Shown: one piece after another, positions 48,022-56,134 of the stretch
How the letters are laid out: each line of letters opens with the position of its first letter
Position numbering within the stretch: position 1 is the stretch's first letter
DNA from: Actinacidiphila epipremni
Lineage (GTDB): Bacteria; Actinomycetota; Actinomycetes; Streptomycetales; Streptomycetaceae
Length of the DNA stretch: 64,000 bases
Assembly (NCBI RefSeq): GCF_012034175.1
Contig: NZ_JAATEJ010000001.1
Span: 434,001-498,000, forward strand
Reading direction: 5' to 3'
Made by a program: the position numbers and the translations under genes
The notes under the pieces: generated by a model
Told to the model about the DNA's origin: nothing
The model's database searches: none
What the model saw: the letters and a program-made list of their open reading frames with translations, nothing else

Positions 48022-50630
48022 ACGGTCACCCTTTCCGTCAGGGAGAGCAGGATCGGCTCGGGCTTGATCTGGCCGCGCTCGGGCACGAAGCGGACCGTGG
48101 GGTCGGGCGTGCCGGGCGCGTTGACGAAGGACACGAAGCGGCTCAGCCGCTCCGGGTCGTCGAGGGTGCCGGCCCACTCGTCGCGGTAGCCGGCGACATG
48201 CGCGGCCATCAGCGCCTCCAGCTCCTCGCAGATGCCCAGCGAGTCGTGGACGACGACGTCCCGTACGTGCTCCAGGCCGCCGGGGATGCGCTCCAGCCAC
48301 ACGCTGGTGCGCTCCAGCCGGTCGGCGGTGCGGATGTAGAACATCAGGAACCGGTCGACGAGCCGCACGAGTTCGGCGTCCGAGAGGTCTTTCGCGAGCA
48401 GGTCGGCGTGCCGCGGGGTCGCGCCGCCGTTGCCGCCGACGTAGAGATTCCAGCCGTTCGCGGTCGCGATGACGCCGAAGTCCTTGCTCTGCGCCTCCGC
48501 GCACTCCCTTGCGCAGCCGGACACCGCGGACTTGAGCTTGTGCGGCGAGCGCAGGCCGCGGTAGCGCAGCTCCAGGTCGATCGCCATCCGTACGCTGTCC
48601 TGCACGCCGTAGCGGCACCAGGTCTGCCCCACACAGGACTTCACCGTCCGCAGTGCCTTGCCGTACGCGTGGCCGGACTCGAAGCCGGCGTCCACCAAGC
48701 GCGCCCAGATCAGCGGCAGTTGCTCCACCCGGGCGCCGAACAGGTCGATGCGCTGGCCGCCGGTGATCTTCGTGTAGAGGCCGAAGTCCCGCGCCACCTC
48801 CCCGATCACGATCAGCTTCTCCGGGGTGATCTCGCCGCCCGGGATCCGCGGCACCACCGAATAGGAGCCGTTCTTCTGCATGTTGGCCAGGAAGTGGTCG
48901 TTGGTGTCCTGCAACGCCGCCTGCTCGCCCTCCAGTACGTGCACGCTCGCGCCCACGACCGGCGCCAGCGACGCCAGGATCGAGGCGACGGCCGGCTTGC
49001 ACACCTCGCAGCCCTCGCCGCCCCGCGCACCCTCCCGCCCATGCCCGTCGAGGAGTTGGCGGTAGGAGGGGATCCGCAGCGCCAGCACGATCTCGTACAG
49101 CTCCGCGCGGGTCTGCGCGAAGTGCGGGCACAGGCCCTTGTCGACCTCGACGCCCGCCGCCTCCAGCTCGGCGTCCACCAGCTGCCCCAGCACCTTGACG
49201 CAACTGCCGCAGCTCGTACCGGCCTTGGTGCACTTCTTGACCTCGGCCACCGAGGTGCAGGAGTGCTCACCCGCGCCGCCCCCGGCACCCCCGGCACCCG
49301 CACCGCCCACGGCGGCCCTGATCGCGCCCTTGGTCACGTTGTTGCAGCTGCACACCACCGCCTCGTCCGGCAGCGCGGAAGGCCCGAGCGCCACCGGCGC
49401 GCCCGCGCCCGCCGGCAGCACCAGGTGCTCGGGCGCGACCGGCGGCACCGAGCCGGTCAGCGGGCGCAGCAGCCCGTACGACTCGACGTCGCCGACCAGC
49501 ACCCCGCCCAGCAGCGTGCCGTCCGCGCCGACGACCAGCTTGCGGTAGATCCCGGAACGGGCGTCGGAGTAGCACACGTCGAGGCAGCCCTCCGCGGTGC
49601 CGTGCGCGTCACCGAAGCTCGCCACGTCCACGCCCAGCAGCTTCAGCTTCGTCGACAGGTCCGCGCCCGTGAACGCGCCCGCCTCGCCGGCGACGGTACG
49701 CGCGGCGGTCTCGGCCATCTCGTAGCCGGGCGCCACCAGCCCGTACACCCGTCCGTCCGCGGCGAGCGCGCACTCGCCGATCGCGAAGACCGAAGGATCG
49801 GCCGTACGGCACTGCTCGTCGACGACGATCCCGCCGCGCTCGCCCACCAAGAGCCCGCAGCCGCGGGCCAGTTCGTCGCGCGGCCGGACGCCGGCGGAGA
49901 ACACCACCATGCCGACCGGCAGGTGGGAGCCGTCCGACAGCGCCATCCCGGTCACCCGGCCCGTGCCGCCGTCCACCGTGATCTGCTGCGTGCCGACCCC
50001 GGTGTGCACCCGTACGCCCAGGGCCTCGACGCGGCGCCGCAGCGCGTCCCCGCCGCCCGTGTCGACCTGCACCGGCATCAGCCGCGGCGCGAACTCCACG
50101 ACATGCGTGTCCAGTCCGAGCCCCTTGAGCGCGCCCGCCGCCTCCAGTCCCAGCAGCCCGCCGCCGACCACCGCGCCGCTGCCGACGCCCGCCGCGTACG
50201 CCTCGATCGCCAGCAGGTCCTCGATCGTGCGGTAGACGAAGCATCCGGCGGCGTCCTTGCCCGGCACGGGCGGCACGAACGGGTACGAGCCGGTGGCCAG
50301 CACGAGCGTGTCGTAGCCGACGGTCAGCCCGGAGCGGGCCGTCACCGTACGGCGGTCGCGGTCGACACGCACCGCCGGGTCGCCCACGTGCAGCTCGATG
50401 CCGTGCCGCGCCATGAAGCCGTCCTCGACCACCGACAGCTCCCGCGGGCTCACGCCCTCGGAGAAGTACGAGGTCAGGTGCACCCTGTCGTACGCCGGGC
50501 GGGGCTCCTCGCACAGCACGACGACCCGCGTGCGCGCGGTGACGCCCCGGTCGGCGAGCGCTTCGAGGAAGCGCTGGCCCACCATGCCGTGCCCGACCAG
50601 CACGAGGGTCTTCTCCGTGGTGTCAGCCAT
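48018..50630 (-). CDS. nirB: assimilatory nitrite reductase, NADH-dependent large subunit
   Basis: 870 aa. N-terminal FAD/NAD oxidoreductase (TLVLVGHGMVGQRFLEALAD, then TLVLATGSYPFVPPVPG), BFD [2Fe-2S] regions with CSCNNVTKGAI and CTKAGTSCGSC, and a C-terminal siroheme/[4Fe-4S] domain with CVGQTWC and CARECAE. It makes ammonium from nitrite. GGAGGTT precedes the ATG at 50630. Coupled to nirD. A possible GlnR site lies upstream, and the chelatase-like gene at 55155 could contribute to siroheme supply. Confidence 0.96.
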   Translation of the reverse strand: MADTTEKTLVLVGHGMVGQRFLEALADRGVTARTRVVVLCEEPRPAYDRVHLTSYFSEGVSPRELSVVEDGFMARHGIELHVGDPAVRVDRDRRTVTARSGLTVGYDTLVLATGSYPFVPPVPGKDAAGCFVYRTIEDLLAIEAYAAGVGSGAVVGGGLLGLEAAGALKGLGLDTHVVEFAPRLMPVQVDTGGGDALRRRVEALGVRVHTGVGTQQITVDGGTGRVTGMALSDGSHLPVGMVVFSAGVRPRDELARGCGLLVGERGGIVVDEQCRTADPSVFAIGECALAADGRVYGLVAPGYEMAETAARTVAGEAGAFTGADLSTKLKLLGVDVASFGDAHGTAEGCLDVCYSDARSGIYRKLVVGADGTLLGGVLVGDVESYGLLRPLTGSVPPVAPEHLVLPAGAGAPVALGPSALPDEAVVCSCNNVTKGAIRAAVGGAGAGGAGGGAGEHSCTSVAEVKKCTKAGTSCGSCVKVLGQLVDAELEAAGVEVDKGLCPHFAQTRAELYEIVLALRIPSYRQLLDGHGREGARGGEGCEVCKPAVASILASLAPVVGASVHVLEGEQAALQDTNDHFLANMQKNGSYSVVPRIPGGEITPEKLIVIGEVARDFGLYTKITGGQRIDLFGARVEQLPLIWARLVDAGFESGHAYGKALRTVKSCVGQTWCRYGVQDSVRMAIDLELRYRGLRSPHKLKSAVSGCARECAEAQSKDFGVIATANGWNLYVGGNGGATPRHADLLAKDLSDAELVRLVDRFLMFYIRTADRLERTSVWLERIPGGLEHVRDVVVHDSLGICEELEALMAAHVAGYRDEWAGTLDDPERLSRFVSFVNAPGTPDPTVRFVPERGQIKPEPILLSLTERVTV

Positions 50631-50677
50631 GCCCGCAACCTCCGTCGTCGCCCATGCCACCACCGTGGGCCGGAGCT

Positions 50678-50715
50678 GTTTCCCACCCGCATCCCCGCCA
50701 TTACCCGCAAGGAAC
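50678..50715 (-). promoter_or_regulatory. possible GlnR site upstream of nirB
   Basis: On the minus strand GTTCC, GTAAT, GATGC and GAAAC start exactly 11 bp apart (50715 to 50678). Spacing fits a GlnR double box; two of the four elements match poorly. Confidence 0.4.
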
Positions 50716-50836
50716 GGTGCGCTCATCCACGCACACGGCACACTGTGAGCGGGGGAGGACAAGCTGACCGGATCGTTCCGCAGCGGGTCGTGATCGTGCC
50801 TGGCGGCGGCCCCTGCCGCACCGCGAGGATCGAGCC

Positions 50837-51451
50837 ATGACCCACACGAGCACCCCCGCCGAGCCCCTTCCCACCGCCCTGGTCGTCATCGACGTCCAGG
50901 AGTCCTTCCGGCAGCGCGAGAGCTGGCAGGCCGCCTCCGACCCCGATGTCGCCGACAAGGTCGCGCACCTCGTCGACCACGCGCGGCGGGAGGGCCACCT
51001 GGTGGTGTGGGTGCTGCACGCCGAGCCCGGCTCCGGCACCGTCTTCGACCCCGCCCGCGGCCACGTCCGGCTCATCGAGGGCCTTGCGCCGCAGGCCGGC
51101 GAGCCGGTGCTGCACAAGACCGCGCACAACGCCTTCACCACCACCAACCTCGGGCAGATCCTCACCGAGCGCGGCATCCGGCACGTGGTCACCTGCGGCA
51201 TCCGCACCGAGCAGTGCGTCGAGACCACCGCGCGGTTCGCCTCCGACCTCGGCTACGCCGTCACGTTCGTCGTCGACGCCACCGCGACCGAGCCGATCGC
51301 GCACCGCGACGCGCCCGCGGACCGGCCGCTCGCCGAGGTGCTGGCCGATCCGCGTACGCTGCTTCCCGCCGAGATCATCGCCCGAACCGAATACGCGCTG
51401 GCGGGTCGCTTCGCCACCGTGACGACCGTCAAGGAGCTGACCGGATCGTGA
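50837..51451 (+). CDS. isochorismatase-like cysteine hydrolase
   Basis: 204 aa. ALVVIDVQESF carries the catalytic Asp, HKTAHNAF the Lys, and HVVTCGIRTEQCVETTARFA the nucleophilic Cys, so the Asp-Lys-Cys triad of the family is complete. Substrate may be an amide such as a nicotinamide-like compound; unknown. The stop overlaps the GTG of the GlxA-type regulator, a frequent pairing. Confidence 0.92.
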   Translation: MTHTSTPAEPLPTALVVIDVQESFRQRESWQAASDPDVADKVAHLVDHARREGHLVVWVLHAEPGSGTVFDPARGHVRLIEGLAPQAGEPVLHKTAHNAFTTTNLGQILTERGIRHVVTCGIRTEQCVETTARFASDLGYAVTFVVDATATEPIAHRDAPADRPLAEVLADPRTLLPAEIIARTEYALAGRFATVTTVKELTGS

Positions 51452-52416
51452 CCCGGGTGGTCTTCCTGCTCGTCCCGCACCTGCATCTGCTCGACCTCGC
51501 GGGCCCGGCCCAGGTGTTCTCCACCGCGGCCGACCACGGCCTCGGCCACACCCTGCACTACGCGGCCGAGCAGGAAGACGTCCCCACCGCACAGGGCATC
51601 GCGCTGCGCGCCGACCCCGACCTGCCCGCGCTCGCCGCCGACGACCTGATCATCGTCCCCGGCTGGCGCTCGTACACCCTGCGCGAGCACGGCGCCCTCG
51701 GCGGCGCGACGCTGGACTGGCTGCGCGCCCACCACGCGGCGGGCGGCACGGTGGCCAGCGTCTGCGCCGGCGCCGACGCGCTCGGCCGCGCCGGGCTGCT
51801 CGACGGCCGGCGCTGCACCACCCACCACGACCTCCAGGACGAACTCGCCCGCCGCTACCCGCGGGCCGCCGTCGTCCGCGACGTGCTGTACGTGATGGAC
51901 GGCCGGGTCGTCACCTCCGCCGGCATCGCCAGCGGCATCGACCTCGCGCTGCAACTGGTCGCCGTACGCCACGGGCCGGCCGCCGCGGCGCGGGTCGCCC
52001 GCCAGATGGTCGTCTACGCCCGCCGCAACGGCGACGAGCAGCAGGCCAGCGCGATGCTGCGGCACCGCTCCCACGTCAGCGACGCCGTCCACCGCGCCCA
52101 GGACCTCATCGACACCCGCTTCTGCGCCCGCCTCGCCCTGACGGACCTGGCCGCGGCCACCGGCCTGAGCGAGCGCACCCTCACCCGCCGCTTCACCGCC
52201 GCGACCGGCCTCACACCGCTGCGCTACCAGCAGGAGCTGCGCATCGAGCGCGCCGAGCACCTGATCGGGCAGGGCGCGACGGTGGAGTCGGCCGCGCGCT
52301 CGGTGGGCTTCCAGGACGCGCGCATGCTGCGCCGGCTGCGGGCGCGCGCGTCGGCGGACGCCGCGGCCGTCGCGCGGCGGCACGTACGCGACACCGCCGG
52401 CGACACCGGCCCGTAA
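51448..52416 (+). CDS. GlxA-family AraC-type regulator
   Basis: 322 aa. N-terminal DJ-1/PfpI-like domain (VVFLLVPHLHLLDLAGPAQV, then VASVCAGADALGRAGLLDG with the elbow Cys) and a C-terminal AraC HTH pair (LTDLAAATGLSERTLTRRFT, ESAARSVGFQDARMLRR). It starts at GTG 51448 overlapping the hydrolase stop. Probably regulates the hydrolase operon or the OsmC gene next to it. The tandem decamer repeat follows its stop. Confidence 0.92.
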   Translation: MTRVVFLLVPHLHLLDLAGPAQVFSTAADHGLGHTLHYAAEQEDVPTAQGIALRADPDLPALAADDLIIVPGWRSYTLREHGALGGATLDWLRAHHAAGGTVASVCAGADALGRAGLLDGRRCTTHHDLQDELARRYPRAAVVRDVLYVMDGRVVTSAGIASGIDLALQLVAVRHGPAAAARVARQMVVYARRNGDEQQASAMLRHRSHVSDAVHRAQDLIDTRFCARLALTDLAAATGLSERTLTRRFTAATGLTPLRYQQELRIERAEHLIGQGATVESAARSVGFQDARMLRRLRARASADAAAVARRHVRDTAGDTGP

Positions 52417-52419
52417 GAT

Positions 52420-52487
52420 CCCCGCTGCCCCCCGCTGCCCCCCGCTGCCCCCCGCTGCCCCCCGCTGCCCCCGCTGCCCCTCCGCTG
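52420..52487 (+). repeat. tandem decamer repeat CCCGCTGCCC
   Basis: Five exact head-to-tail copies from 52421 to 52470, then shortened copies to about 52487. Located between the GlxA-type gene and the OsmC ribosome site (GAAAGGA). Confidence 0.9.
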
Positions 52488-52501
52488 AAAGGACGCCCAC
52501 G

Positions 52502-52984
52502 ATGGCCTCGGCCCATGTGCACACCTACCGCACCGACCTGGTGTGGACCGGCAACCTCGGCTCCGGTACGAGCGGTTACCGCGCCTACGAGCGGGCCCAC
52601 GAGGTCTCCGCGGCCGGCGTGCCGCTGCTGCTCGGGTCCGCCGATCCGGCCTTCCGCAGGGACGCCTCGCGCTGGAACCCCGAACTGCTGCTGCTCGCCT
52701 CGCTGTCGCAGTGCCACATGCTGTCGTATCTGCATGTGTGCGTCATGAACGGCGTGACGGTGACCGGCTACACGGACCAGGCGACCGCCGCGATGACGCA
52801 GACCCCGGACGGCGGCGGCCACTTCACCGAGGCGGTGCTGCACCCGGCGGTGCGGGTCGCGGAGGCGGCGACGGCGGACAAGGCGCTGGAGCTGCACGAG
52901 CAGGCGAACCGGCTGTGCTTCATCGCCAACTCCGTCAACTTCCCCGTCCGGCATGAGCCGTTGGCGGTCACGGTCGGGTCGTGA
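52502..52984 (+). CDS. OsmC-family protein
   Basis: 160 aa. WNPELLLLASLSQCHMLSYL carries one redox Cys of the Ohr/OsmC fold, and ALELHEQANRLCFIANSVNF the second. Members reduce organic hydroperoxides with dithiol cofactors; this YhfA-like subgroup is less well characterised. GAAAGGA precedes the ATG, right after the decamer repeat. Confidence 0.92.
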   Translation: MASAHVHTYRTDLVWTGNLGSGTSGYRAYERAHEVSAAGVPLLLGSADPAFRRDASRWNPELLLLASLSQCHMLSYLHVCVMNGVTVTGYTDQATAAMTQTPDGGGHFTEAVLHPAVRVAEAATADKALELHEQANRLCFIANSVNFPVRHEPLAVTVGS

Positions 52985-52998
52985 CGGCCACGTGCGGT

Positions 52999-53031
52999 GC
53001 CCCGGGCGCGGGATGGGTCCGCGCCCGGGGC
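52999..53031. terminator. 13-bp perfect hairpin between convergent genes
   Basis: GCCCCGGGCGCGG pairs with CCGCGCCCGGGGC around a short loop, between osmC and the convergent lysozyme gene. Confidence 0.8.
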
Positions 53032-53044
53032 AAGTCGCCTGCGC

Positions 53045-53896
53045 TCAGGGGGTGTTGTTGGCGAGCGCCAGCAGGCGGTCGGTGCCGGCGCTGAACCGGT
53101 CGCGGTCGACCGCGCCGGAGATGCCGGAGACCGAGCCGGAGTCGCTGTACTGCCAGAACGTCCAGAACGGGAAGCCGCTCGGGATGGTCGGGCTCGCCGC
53201 GGAGGTCCAGTGCGCGACGTTCAGCGGGCTGCGCGAGTACATCCCGCTCCACCCGCCGGTGCAGCTGTTCCACCAGCTCGCGCTGGTGTAGATCACGACA
53301 TCGCGGCCGGTGCGCGACTTGTAGGTGTTGTAGAAGTCCAGGATCCACGACTGCATCGACGCGGCGGACTTGCCGTAGCAGCCGCCCTCCAGGTCCAGCA
53401 TGCCCGGCAGGGTGAGGTTGTCCGCGGACCAGGCACCGCCGTTGCTGGCGAAGTAGTTGGCCTGCGCCGCGCCCGAGGAGAGGTCGGGCCGCGCGAAGTG
53501 GTAGGCGCCGCGGATGACCCTCGCGTTGTACGCGTTGAGGTAGTTCGCGTTGAAGGTCGGGTCCTTGTACGTCGTGCTCTCGGTGGCCTTGATGTAGGCG
53601 AACTGGATGCCGGCGGACTTCACCGAGGACCAGTTGATCGAGCCCTGGTAGTGCGAGACGTCGATGCCGGCCGGGTAGCTGGCGTTCGGCGTGACCTGGC
53701 CGGGCGCGGGCTGGGCGAGCTGGCCCTTGGTGTCCTGGGCGTATCCGGCGCCCATGTAGCCCTGGCCGACCGGGATGTTGTTGCCCTTCGAGACCGGCTG
53801 GGCGGCGCTCGCGGCGCCTGCCGACAGGGTCGTGGCGAGCGCCAGGCTCGCCCCTACGAGTGCGACCGCCATCAGATTCCGTGTGCGGGAGAGCAT
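53045..53896 (-). CDS. secreted GH25 lysozyme
   Basis: 283 aa. Sec signal MLSRTRNLMAVALVGASLAL to about residue 32 (ASA cleavage). GH25 domain from about 76: GIDVSHYQGSINWSSV with the first catalytic Asp and PGMLDLEGG with the DxE pair. It cleaves peptidoglycan between MurNAc and GlcNAc, and this cellosyl-like type is common in Streptomyces. AGGAGGAAAG precedes the ATG. The upstream region carries a DasR-type site at 54055-54064, implying response to amino sugars. Confidence 0.95.
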   Translation of the reverse strand: MLSRTRNLMAVALVGASLALATTLSAGAASAAQPVSKGNNIPVGQGYMGAGYAQDTKGQLAQPAPGQVTPNASYPAGIDVSHYQGSINWSSVKSAGIQFAYIKATESTTYKDPTFNANYLNAYNARVIRGAYHFARPDLSSGAAQANYFASNGGAWSADNLTLPGMLDLEGGCYGKSAASMQSWILDFYNTYKSRTGRDVVIYTSASWWNSCTGGWSGMYSRSPLNVAHWTSAASPTIPSGFPFWTFWQYSDSGSVSGISGAVDRDRFSAGTDRLLALANNTP

Positions 53897-53995
53897 GGCT
53901 TTCCTCCTGAGCGCGTCAGTGTGGCAAGGGGACACGGGCGTGCAGGGTGGTTCGCTCTGTGGACCTTGGACTGCGGACGTGACTTTGTTGTGAAC

Positions 53996-54011
53996 GCGTC
54001 ATGAGTGACGC
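53996..54011. promoter_or_regulatory. GCGTCA/TGACGC dyad upstream of the lysozyme gene
   Basis: GCGTCA-TGAG-TGACGC inverted repeat about 100 bp upstream of the GH25 start. Unknown regulator. Confidence 0.35.
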
Positions 54012-54054
54012 ATGAAGTGACCTGTGACGTAAAGGGGTTACGCGCATAGATTGC

Positions 54055-54064
54055 GGTCTAGACC
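54055..54064. promoter_or_regulatory. DasR responsive element (dre) candidate
   Basis: GGTCTAGACC is the exact 10-bp core of the dre palindrome. Across the 16-bp consensus I count 12 matches (54052-54067). It lies about 160 bp upstream of the GH25 start and behind the 3' end of the YdcF gene, so the lysozyme gene is the natural target. Confidence 0.6.
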
Positions 54065-54185
54065 ACGTGGCAGGGCGTGGACCTGCGGCGACGGGAGCAC
54101 GTCGGCGGAACTTTCAGCTGGCCGAAAACCGCCTGCGCGGCGGATGGTTGCGGTCCGTGAGCGCGCAACTTCCCTCCGTAGAGGA

Positions 54186-54944
54186 TCAGTTGCCGGAGGG
54201 CGTGGTGGGGGAGGGCGGGGACTTGAGGGCCCGGGCCACGCCCGGCTCGGTGGGGCCGAGGAAGCGCGGGGCGGGGTGGAAGGCGGCGTCCACCGCGGCC
54301 TTGCCGGCCGCGAGCAGTTCGCGGGCGCCGCCGGCGTACCACGTCGCGTCGTGCGGCTCGTCGACGCCCACGCCGTAGACGTCCAGCCCGGCGGACTCGC
54401 ACAGCGCGACCGCCCGCCGGATGTGGAAGCCCTGGCTCACCAGGACCGCCCGGTGCACACCGAAAATGCGCCGGGCCCGGCTGCACGAGTCCCAGGTGTC
54501 GAACCCCGCGTCGTCCACGACGACGTGGGCCGCGGGCACGCCGTGCGCGACCAGGTACGTCCGCATCGCGCCCGGCTCGTCGTACGACGTACGGCTGTTG
54601 TCGCCGGTGACCAGCAACACCCGTACCTTGCCCGCCCGGTAGAGCTGCACGGCGGCGTCGAGGCGGTGGGCGAGATACGGGGAGGGCCGGCCGCCCGGTT
54701 CGAGCCCCGCGCCGAAGACGACGCCGACCGGCGCGGCGGGCACGTCCGCGAGGTCGCGCACCCGGGCGCTCCCGGTGAGCTGCACCCACACCGCGGGCAG
54801 CAGCGCCAGCGTGCACAGCGCCGCCGCGAGCTGCACGGCCCGCCGCCGTCCGGTACGGGTCCGGGGGAGGTGGAATCGCCGCAGCGAGGGCCGCCACCGC
54901 ATGCGCGAGGGCCGCGGGAACCTCGGGAGCCCGAACCTGCCCAT
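54186..54944 (-). CDS. YdcF/SanA family membrane protein
   Basis: 252 aa. Basic N-terminus, one helix (AVQLAAALCTLALLPAVWVQ), then a DUF218 domain with VGVVFGAGLEPGGRPSPYLA, VRVLLVTGDNSRTSYDEPGA and AVLVSQGFHIRRAVALCESA. SanA-like proteins affect envelope barrier function; enzymatic activity unknown. ATG at 54944; no strong ribosome site seen. Divergent from the chelatase gene. Confidence 0.9.
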   Translation of the reverse strand: MGRFGLPRFPRPSRMRWRPSLRRFHLPRTRTGRRRAVQLAAALCTLALLPAVWVQLTGSARVRDLADVPAAPVGVVFGAGLEPGGRPSPYLAHRLDAAVQLYRAGKVRVLLVTGDNSRTSYDEPGAMRTYLVAHGVPAAHVVVDDAGFDTWDSCSRARRIFGVHRAVLVSQGFHIRRAVALCESAGLDVYGVGVDEPHDATWYAGGARELLAAGKAAVDAAFHPAPRFLGPTEPGVARALKSPPSPTTPSGN

Positions 54945-55089
54945 GCCGTGCCGCCCCTGCCCTCGCCGGCCCCACCTGTCACGGTGTCCGACGCGCGAAT
55001 CGCTCCGCCGGTTGCGCGGCGGCCGGCCGGCCGGGGGAGCAAGGGCCGGCCCGGGCGCCCTCACCCCCGGCCCCGGCCCGCTGTGATGC

Positions 55090-55150
55090 GCGGGAAAAGG
55101 TCCCGTGACCTCCGGCGCAACCGCCCCGCAATCCCGTGGCGGCACCATGG
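55090..55150 (+). promoter_or_regulatory. possible partial cobalamin-riboswitch-like core
   Basis: CGGGAAAAGG, then CGTGACCTCCGG, GCGCAACCG and CCCCGCAATCCCGTGG resemble in order the conserved core of cobalamin riboswitches. Only a few bases remain before the ATG at 55155, so a complete riboswitch cannot fit upstream of that start. Chance resemblance in GC-rich DNA is quite possible. Confidence 0.25.
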
Positions 55151-55154
55151 ACGT

Positions 55155-55928
55155 ATGAGCCCTTCGACCGCGTACGGCCCCGCGCCGCACCCCGGCAGCC
55201 GCCCCGTCCTGGTCGCCGTCGCGCACGGCAGCCGGGACCCGCGGGCGCTGCCCGTGGTGCGGGCGCTGGTGGCGCGGGTCCGGGCGGCCCGCCCCGGGCT
55301 CGATGTACGGCTCGGGCACGTCGAGCTGGACGAGCCGCTGCTCGCGGACACCCTCGCCGGGCTGCGCGGGCGCACCGCCGTGCTCGTACCGCTGCTGCTC
55401 ACCCGCGGCCACCACGTCAAGCACGACCTGCCCGCCGCGCTCGCCGCCACCCCCGGCGTACGGGGCACGGTCGCCGCGCCGCTCGGGCCGCACCCGCTGC
55501 TCGCGTGGGTCCTGCACGACCGGCTGCGGGCGGCCGGCTGGGCGGCCGGGCGCAGCGACGGCGTCATCCTCGCCGCCGCCGGGTCCCGCGACCCGGACTC
55601 CGCCGCCGACACCGCCCGTACCGCCGCGCTGCTCGCCGCCCGGCTCGGCGTGCCCGTCACGCCCGCGTACGCCTCCGCCGCGACGCCCACCGTCCCCGAA
55701 GCCCTCGCCGCCCTCACCGCGCGCGGTGCCGACCCGGCCCGTATCGCCGTGGCCTCCTGCTTCACCGCCCCCGGCCGCTTCGCCACCCAGACCGCCGCGG
55801 CGGCCCCCGACCTCGCCGCCGCCCCGCTCGGCGCCCACCCGGCGATGGCCGCGCTCGTCCTCCACCGCTACGACCAGGCACTCCGCTCCACGACGGCGAG
55901 CGGCACCGCCCTGGCCCGGGCGAGCTGA
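55155..55928 (+). CDS. CbiX-type sirohydrochlorin chelatase-like protein
   Basis: 257 aa with two repeated CbiX-like halves. [18 protein letters not shown] and [19 protein letters not shown] hold the expected metal-site histidines of the first half; [19 protein letters not shown] is the degenerate second half. It inserts a metal (iron for siroheme or cobalt for cobalamin) into sirohydrochlorin. Siroheme is needed by NirB in this window. ATG at 55155 lies 6 nt after CACCAT. Confidence 0.88.
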   Translation: MSPSTAYGPAPHPGSRPVLVAVAHGSRDPRALPVVRALVARVRAARPGLDVRLGHVELDEPLLADTLAGLRGRTAVLVPLLLTRGHHVKHDLPAALAATPGVRGTVAAPLGPHPLLAWVLHDRLRAAGWAAGRSDGVILAAAGSRDPDSAADTARTAALLAARLGVPVTPAYASAATPTVPEALAALTARGADPARIAVASCFTAPGRFATQTAAAAPDLAAAPLGAHPAMAALVLHRYDQALRSTTASGTALARAS

Positions 55929-55954
55929 GGCCGACACCGGAGGCCACCGGCGCC

Positions 55955-56095
55955 TGCGCGGCCGGCGCCCGTACGCCGGGGGCCCTGACCCGTACACCCC
56001 GGGCTGTACGCCCCGGGCCGTACACCCGGGAGCCAGGCCCGTACGCCCTGAGCCAGGACCCGTACGCCCCCAGCCGTACGCCCCCGGAGGGCTCC
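55955..56095 (+). repeat. degenerate GTACGCCC repeats
   Basis: Seven GTAC[GA]CC-type units at intervals of about 12-20 bp fill the gap between the chelatase gene and dgt. The same unit in reverse orientation fills 61425-61510. Confidence 0.6.
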
Positions 56096-56134
56096 GCGCG
56101 CCGGGCGTCGGCCTCGCGCGTTACCGTCGCCCGT

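Noticed and set aside
52420..52487. CRISPR array
   Set aside because: The repeats are contiguous decamers without spacers and no cas gene is nearby.
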